From an uncultured Pirellulaceae bacterium (GTDB taxonomy: Bacteria; Planctomycetota; Planctomycetia; Pirellulales; Pirellulaceae), in the NCBI GenBank assembly GCA_937929805.1, contig CALFUT010000070.1, forward strand, positions 1-51,477: a stretch of 51,477 nucleotides of DNA. Direction: 5' to 3'. How positions within the stretch are numbered: position 1 is the first letter of the stretch; each line of letters starts with the position of its first letter. This document shows, in pieces, positions 46,743 to 51,477 of the stretch. The translations under genes were made by a program, and so were the position numbers. Below the pieces are notes generated by a model. It had not been told where the DNA came from and searched no databases. It saw only the letters and a program-made list of their open reading frames with translations.

Positions 46743-47519
46743 TCAACGAGCGTTGCTGCTGCCGTTTGGAATGACTTCGATCTGATTGATGATCTGATAG
46801 ACGCCCGGTTCTAGCCGCAGTTGTCGTTCCCAGCGATCACGCTCGGTCAACGAGCCGACAAAGCCGGTCAGGATAGCCGTCCGATTCTGGACTTGGACGT
46901 TCACGCCAGACGTTGAAACACTTGAGAACACCGCATCTGAAAACGGCGGCCCGGCGGGTTGCGGCACCGGCTGTCGCGAGAATCGATCTTGGAATCGAGA
47001 AACAATTTGTTCGCCCGGGATCGGCGGCGCGTTAATTCTTGGTACCAATCGAGCCCGAACACTCGAACGAATCACTTGAAAGCCGTTTTCCGTTCCACCA
47101 CCCAGTTGTCCAGCGTCTCCAAAGCCTCCGTTGAAACCTCCACCCCCGCCAGCACCACCGGGGTTGCCTGCTGTGCCGCCACCACCGCCACCTCCGGCTT
47201 GAACACCGCTGTTGTTGATGTCGCCGCCAAAGGTTGCACCTTCACTCAAAGGAGGTCCACTGGTTTCCGAAGAGGCTCCCACGAATCCGAGTTCCTGAAT
47301 GCCGGTTGCCGTTGCACCGACGAAACCTTGGTTGCGAGTATCCTCGGTATTTGTCCCCAAATCCAATTCGGCCGGTTCGAAACCGCCGTCTCCTGTGAGC
47401 CCGCCTCCAGCATCGCCACCACCACCGACGTCAACTCCGCCGCCCGGGTCGAGCTGTCCGATCGCAGCCGCGGGGGGCAACGTGAGAATCAATACTAGAA
47501 ATAAAACGATGTAGGGCAT
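46743..47519 (-). CDS. Exported glycine-rich protein with C-terminal BON domain
   Basis: 258 residues. The signal peptide covers 1-21. Residues about 22-150 are dominated by Gly/Asn/Pro runs of low complexity. The C-terminal about 75 residues (VNVQVQNRTAILTGFVGS, RDRWERQLRLEPGVYQIINQIEV) fit a BON domain, a module thought to contact membranes or ligands (as in OsmY). The Gly-rich region may act as a flexible linker. No partner gene is evident. The ATG is the only good start. Confidence 0.82.
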   Translation of the reverse strand: MPYIVLFLVLILTLPPAAAIGQLDPGGGVDVGGGGDAGGGLTGDGGFEPAELDLGTNTEDTRNQGFVGATATGIQELGFVGASSETSGPPLSEGATFGGDINNSGVQAGGGGGGGTAGNPGGAGGGGGFNGGFGDAGQLGGGTENGFQVIRSSVRARLVPRINAPPIPGEQIVSRFQDRFSRQPVPQPAGPPFSDAVFSSVSTSGVNVQVQNRTAILTGFVGSLTERDRWERQLRLEPGVYQIINQIEVIPNGSSNAR

Positions 47520-47873
47520 GACGGCTCGATTCGTTCCGCATTTATAAAGTGGGCGTGACTTCGTCTTATCGGTAATGGTTGACGCCTGCCTTGAAAACGT
47601 TGGTATAATTTAACGTTTGGATAAACTGGCGCGTAGTTCTCAGGGTGCAAATGTCCTCGGGGAACCGCTTCGTCGTGAATAACGTAGGAAAATCTCATCT
47701 ACGGGACGATCCGCTCACTCGGAAACTCGCTCCAATGTGACTAAAATGCCGACGCGGCGGCTAGATTCAAGTCCGTGAATATCAGCGATTGCGTTCCAAG
47801 GGTACGCTTTGGAAATCGTCCGAATCGTGGCTCGATGGTCCGCTCAAACGACAATCTATTTTATGGGAACAAG
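47520..47873. other. Divergent spacer with a promoter-like sequence
   Basis: This 354-base region between the BON gene and the large secreted gene contains one promoter candidate (listed separately). A start at 47775 (ATG-type frame) is possible for the downstream protein but is less likely than 47874. Confidence 0.45.
47579..47609 (+). promoter_or_regulatory. Promoter candidate for the large secreted protein
   Basis: TTGACG (47579-47584) and TATAAT (47604-47609) are separated by 19 bases, longer than the optimum of 17. The -10 hexamer is perfect. It lies about 265 bases before the preferred ATG. Confidence 0.35.
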
Positions 47874-49769
47874 ATGAACGAATCAAATTTTTGGTCTAAA
47901 CCGTACCGATCCCGTATGGCGGGTCGGGCGCAGAACTCGATTCTCATGGCATTACCAATGTTGGCGGTTTTAGTGTTCACTTCGGCGATGCTAGCCCAAG
48001 ATGCGCCGCCGCGTCCTGCGATCGAGGAGTTATTGCCAGAGACGACTGCTGCGTTTCTGCAGATTGACAATGTGCAGGAATCGTTGCCCAAGCTGATGGG
48101 TGCGGAGATGCTCGAGGACGAAAACATTGGTCCTTTCGTGCAACGAATGTACGACGAAGCCGAAGCGGCTTACACGGAAGTTACCGAAGGTAAAGTTGGC
48201 ATGACTTTGGAACAGATCAAGGACCTGCCGGCCGGTGAACTTTGTCTGGCCGTGATTGCTCCTCGCCGGAAGGATCTTGAGTACTTGATTGCCGTCGACA
48301 TTGACCCGGAATCCGAGTCTGCCGAAATTGTCGCGCAGTCTCGGACGGAGTGGACGGAACTGCTGGCCGACAAAGGACTCACCGAGACCGTTGAAGCAAC
48401 GGAATCCGGAGTCGAAATTTACTCGTACGATCTTCCGGACATGCCCAAGAAGGCACACGCGTTTGTGCGTGATGGCTGGTTTGTCAGTTGCACTGCAAGA
48501 GACGAATTGGAGGCCGTGCTGGCTCGTTGGGAAGGGTTGGAAGTCGAGAAGGTTCGACCGCTCAAGGAAAACCGAAAGTTCGTCACGGTCATGAACCGGT
48601 GCCGTCCCACAGAAGATATCCAGCCCGAGATTCGGTATTTTGCGGATCCGATTTCGCTTGCTCGCGGTGGTTTTCGTGGGAACACGATTGCTCAGGGCGT
48701 GCTGGCGTTTCTACCCAAGGTCGGGCTTGATGGCGTGTTGGGCTTGGGCGGCAGTATTTCGCTGCAAAGCGAAGAGTTCAACAGCGTTTCTCATGCCCAC
48801 TTGTTGTTGGCAAACCCTCGCGCTGGCATTTTAGAAATGTTGGCGCTGAAGCCGGGTGACGGCGATCCACAACCGTGGATCCCCGCCGATGCAACCAACT
48901 ACATTTCCACGCATTGGGATCCGATGCAGGCGGTCAACGAGTTCGAAAAAATTGTCGATACGTTTTCGCCCGATGGCGAGTTCCAAAAGGAAGTCGTGGT
49001 CAAACTGAAAGAACGAACTGGGTTGGACTTCTACGAAGATGTTGTCAATACGGTCGACGGTCGATTCACCTATCTCGAATGGGCCGACCCGGAGACGGAG
49101 TTCTTGATGAACGCTCGGTCTAGGGCGGTAGCGCTGGGAGTGGTCGATATGGAAAAGGCCAAAGAAGTCGTGGATGAGCTGATCAACATGAGAGCCGGCA
49201 AGGATGGAAAAAGCGGATCCTCGACGGTCGAGCACGAAGGCGTGCCGATGTGGGTGTTCGATCCTCCAAGCGAAGAGATACAAGCGCTTCGTGAAAAACG
49301 AACCAAAGAGCGAGTCGGGGATCTTCCGATGCGTTTCTCTGACCCAGCGTTCTGTTTGCTGGACAATAGTTTGATCCTTTGTGATTCGGCCGATATGGTG
49401 AAGCACTTGATTGACGTAAGTCTCGGGAATGCACCCGCCATGGCGGAGGACGAAGAATATACTCAGCAGATGCAACGGCTGACGGAGGCTGCCGGGTCGG
49501 ATGTGCCATGTGCAGTAACGTTCTTTAACCCTGAAGGGCCCATGCGTCAGTTTTTCAAATTGATGGGCGACGAGCGTTCGGCGACCATGGTTGAAAAGAT
49601 GAGCGAGAAGAATCCGATGTTGGCTAGGTTTCAAACAGCGTTGGCCGAGCAACCGTTGCCGGAATTTGACCTGATCAAGCGGTACTTCCGACCGACTGGC
49701 ATGATCGTCACGACCGATGACACCGGCTACCACATGCTGGCTTTTCAGTACGGACCGAGCGAAGAATAG
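47874..49769 (+). CDS. Large secreted protein, DUF3352-like, planctomycete type
   Basis: 631 residues from ATG 47874 (GGGA 11 bases upstream); an upstream start at 47775 would add 33. The signal peptide is basic then hydrophobic, with cleavage near MLA-QDA. The body has alternating beta/alpha segments (FLQIDNVQESLPKLMG, GELCLAVIAPRRKD, AFVRDGWFVSCTARDELEAVL), reminiscent of DUF3352-type proteins, without a catalytic motif. No family can be named firmly. No neighbour suggests a role. trkA follows 192 bases downstream on the same strand. Confidence 0.65.
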   Translation: MNESNFWSKPYRSRMAGRAQNSILMALPMLAVLVFTSAMLAQDAPPRPAIEELLPETTAAFLQIDNVQESLPKLMGAEMLEDENIGPFVQRMYDEAEAAYTEVTEGKVGMTLEQIKDLPAGELCLAVIAPRRKDLEYLIAVDIDPESESAEIVAQSRTEWTELLADKGLTETVEATESGVEIYSYDLPDMPKKAHAFVRDGWFVSCTARDELEAVLARWEGLEVEKVRPLKENRKFVTVMNRCRPTEDIQPEIRYFADPISLARGGFRGNTIAQGVLAFLPKVGLDGVLGLGGSISLQSEEFNSVSHAHLLLANPRAGILEMLALKPGDGDPQPWIPADATNYISTHWDPMQAVNEFEKIVDTFSPDGEFQKEVVVKLKERTGLDFYEDVVNTVDGRFTYLEWADPETEFLMNARSRAVALGVVDMEKAKEVVDELINMRAGKDGKSGSSTVEHEGVPMWVFDPPSEEIQALREKRTKERVGDLPMRFSDPAFCLLDNSLILCDSADMVKHLIDVSLGNAPAMAEDEEYTQQMQRLTEAAGSDVPCAVTFFNPEGPMRQFFKLMGDERSATMVEKMSEKNPMLARFQTALAEQPLPEFDLIKRYFRPTGMIVTTDDTGYHMLAFQYGPSEE

Positions 49770-49961
49770 TAAGGATTTGCTCAATAATAAATTACCGGAT
49801 GCAGCTCCAAATCATTCGGGAAATCCGGACGATAAAGCATGTCCGTTAAGTAACTTGTTTATCCGCAGATCCTAAATTCGGACGATTGAGCGCACGATGT
49901 TGGGATAGATTTTGAATCCAGCTCGTGCGAAAACAGCCTGTCACCGAAAGTCCATTCCAGT

Positions 49962-51308
49962 ATGAACATTATCATCCTTGGCGCGGGAACCGTTGGAACC
50001 TCCATCGCGGATCGCTTGTGCCAATTGGAACATAGCGTGACGGTCGTTGATATTGACCCAGAAATGGTTCGAGTGATTAACGAAAGCTTTGACGTCCGCG
50101 CGATCGTTGGATCGGCGTCGCAGTCCAGCGTTTTGTTTCAGGCCGGGATTAGCACGGCCGATATCTGCTTGGCGGTCACGGGCAAAGACGAGGTCAACAT
50201 CGTGGCGGCCAGCATGGCCAAAGCGATGGGCGTTCGTCGCTCGATTGCTCGCGTTTATTCCCCCGTGTTCCGCGATCTTAGCACGTTCGACTATCAGCGG
50301 CACTTTGGAATTGACCGCATGCTCTCGTTGGAGCACCTGACGGCGATGGAGTTGGCTCGAGCGATTCGTGATCCCGGCAGCGTGGTGGTCGAGCAGTTTG
50401 CTCGTGGTGGCCTTGAAGTTCAAGAGCTTGTTGTTGGGCAACAGGGGAAGGTCACCGACCATCCAATCCGCGACCTCGGCCTACCGTCCAACGTTCGGAT
50501 GGGGATGGTCCAGCGAGAGAAACGTTTCTGGATTGCGGCTGCCGACGACCAACTGCAGGTTGGCGACAAGGTGACCGTGTTCGGCCGTCCCGAAGATATC
50601 AAAGTCGTCAGAGCGCTGTTTAAAAGTGGCACGCCGAAAGCGAAACGAGTCGTGATCGCCGGCGGTGGCGAGACTGGATTGCAGCTGGCTAGAACGCTGG
50701 AACGAGAAAGCTACAAGGTGATGGTGCTGGAGTCCGATGAGGCTCGCTGTCAAATTCTGGCGGGAATTCTTGAGACTGCCGCCGTTGTTCACTGTGACGC
50801 AAGGCGGCGTGAGAACCTTGAAGAACAGCGGGTCGGCAACGCAGATGTCTTCGTTGCGTGTACGGGCGACGACGAGGATAACATGATGTTGGGCGTCGAG
50901 GCGGACGATCTGGGTGCCGACCAGATTATGACGGTGATTGATCGTCCCGATTATTGCAGCATCACTCAAAAGTTGGGCATTAATTTGGCCGTCAGCGAAC
51001 AGAACGTGATGGCTAGACAGATTTTGTCCTACTTGAACGACGGAATCGTCGTCAGCCGCGCGAAAATGCCTGGCGGCTTGATCAACGTGATTGAAGTCGA
51101 TGTGCTGGACGGATCACCGGCGACCGAATCGGCCGTGAAGGATCTTGGATTGCCGGATCGCTGCCTGATTGTGGCCGTGATTCAGCAGGACTATGTCCGC
51201 GTGCCCGGTGCGAACGATCGATTGTCGGCGGGCGACACTGCGGTCATCTTGTTGGAAGACGATGTGGTCGACGCAACGCTGGCGGTGTTCGTTCCTGCGT
51301 CACCTTAG
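49962..51308 (+). CDS. trkA: Trk potassium-uptake regulatory subunit TrkA
   Basis: 448 residues, the standard double-domain form. It gates the TrkH/TrkG potassium channel in response to NAD(H)/ATP from the cytoplasmic side. Two Rossmann RCK_N domains, GAGTVG at 7-12 and GGGETG near 229-234, are each followed by an RCK_C (TrkA_C) domain. The length and order match E. coli TrkA. No trkH is adjacent within the window. The TAG stop coincides with a repeat remnant. Confidence 0.95.
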   Translation: MNIIILGAGTVGTSIADRLCQLEHSVTVVDIDPEMVRVINESFDVRAIVGSASQSSVLFQAGISTADICLAVTGKDEVNIVAASMAKAMGVRRSIARVYSPVFRDLSTFDYQRHFGIDRMLSLEHLTAMELARAIRDPGSVVVEQFARGGLEVQELVVGQQGKVTDHPIRDLGLPSNVRMGMVQREKRFWIAAADDQLQVGDKVTVFGRPEDIKVVRALFKSGTPKAKRVVIAGGGETGLQLARTLERESYKVMVLESDEARCQILAGILETAAVVHCDARRRENLEEQRVGNADVFVACTGDDEDNMMLGVEADDLGADQIMTVIDRPDYCSITQKLGINLAVSEQNVMARQILSYLNDGIVVSRAKMPGGLINVIEVDVLDGSPATESAVKDLGLPDRCLIVAVIQQDYVRVPGANDRLSAGDTAVILLEDDVVDATLAVFVPASP

Positions 51309-51341
51309 CTCAGCGGCCCCAATGTTCGGGAGGGTAAGGCT
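51306..51341. repeat. MITE-like dispersed repeat, remnant copy C
   Basis: TAGCTCAGCGG followed by CCAATGTTCGGGAGGGTAAGGCT resembles the left end and core of copy A (TAGCTGGGCAGCG and CCGATGCTTGGGAGGGGAAGGCT; 20 of 23 core bases agree with copy B). The right half is missing. It begins exactly at the trkA TAG stop. Confidence 0.6.
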
Positions 51342-51361
51342 GGGGAGGTGAAAAGAATTTT

Positions 51362-51475
51362 CTAGTGTTTCGATTCTGTTACGCGTTTTTTCGTTTTTTC
51401 GTAGGCCTTTGTTCTTCTTGATTGGGTAGAGTTTGTCAGGCCTGCATCTTTTAGCCACTGCTTGAGGTCACGATT
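51362..51475 (-). CDS. 3' end of an unidentified gene (partial)
   Basis: On the minus strand, 37 open codons run from the right edge to a TAG at 51362-51364. They give a protein-like C-terminus, helical then strongly basic, with segments RDLKQWLKDAG and EKTKKRVTES. It would be convergent with trkA. The family is not recognisable from this fragment, and a chance open frame of this length is possible. Confidence 0.45.
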   Translation of the reverse strand, partial: NRDLKQWLKDAGLTNSTQSRRTKAYEKTKKRVTESKH

Positions 51476-51477
51476 TT

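Noticed and set aside
48831-49784. 317-codon minus-strand frame opposite the secreted protein gene
   Set aside because: Shadow of the coding strand; no motif, signal or conserved feature.

Overview
The window looks like chromosomal DNA of a planctomycete, most likely a Pirellulaceae member (Rhodopirellula/Rubripirellula-like). The evidence is a DUF1598 protein, an LESRSMLA export-type motif on a calcium-repeat protein, a dockerin-bearing zincin protease, a Tat-exported Gfo/Idh/MocA oxidoreductase, many secreted or lipidated proteins of unknown role, and loosely packed genes on both strands. I see no rRNA, tRNA, CRISPR array, IS transposase or prophage. Assignments come from reading translated frames and motifs; no database search was run.

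Layout. 1-5.6 kb: a beta-class DNA methyltransferase, then a 1256-residue inverse-autotransporter-like protein, separated by repeat-rich spacers. 5.6-8.5 kb: a hybrid PAS-kinase-REC-REC-Hpt sensor (minus). 8.7-12.6 kb: a small membrane protein, a membrane-anchored HtrA-like protease, a convergent two-helix membrane protein and a Cys/Gly-rich lipoprotein. 12.7-20.9 kb: housekeeping genes der, a family-4 uracil-DNA glycosylase, a DUF1598 protein, an App1-like phosphatase, rpsD and lpdA. 21-21.9 kb: a zeta-toxin-like ATPase overlapping a small partner gene. 21.9-27.5 kb: a minus-strand TolC-like / HlyD-like / MacB-like permease operon without an ATPase gene. 27.6-32.5 kb: hemL, a secreted helical protein with a possible LamG/DUF1080-like C-terminus, and a membrane-anchored TPR protein. 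32.8-40.6 kb: a UvrD/PcrA-type helicase, a lipoprotein in which HEAT-like repeats interrupt a FlgI-like fold, and smc. 41-51.3 kb: two secreted zincins (one dockerin, one RTX), the oxidoreductase, a BON protein, a large secreted protein and trkA. Codons running off both edges belong to partial genes.

The most unusual signals are: (1) a roughly 177-bp MITE-like repeat with terminal inverted repeats, in two full copies and one remnant, each placed so that its end coincides with the TAG stop codon of a neighbouring gene; (2) the FlgI-like lipoprotein with a HEAT insertion, away from any flagellar gene; (3) the toxin-like/small-gene overlapping pair; (4) the inverse-autotransporter-like protein. 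Other perfect or near-perfect hairpins lie in spacers and include good candidate terminators after the Cys-rich lipoprotein gene/der and after rpsD.
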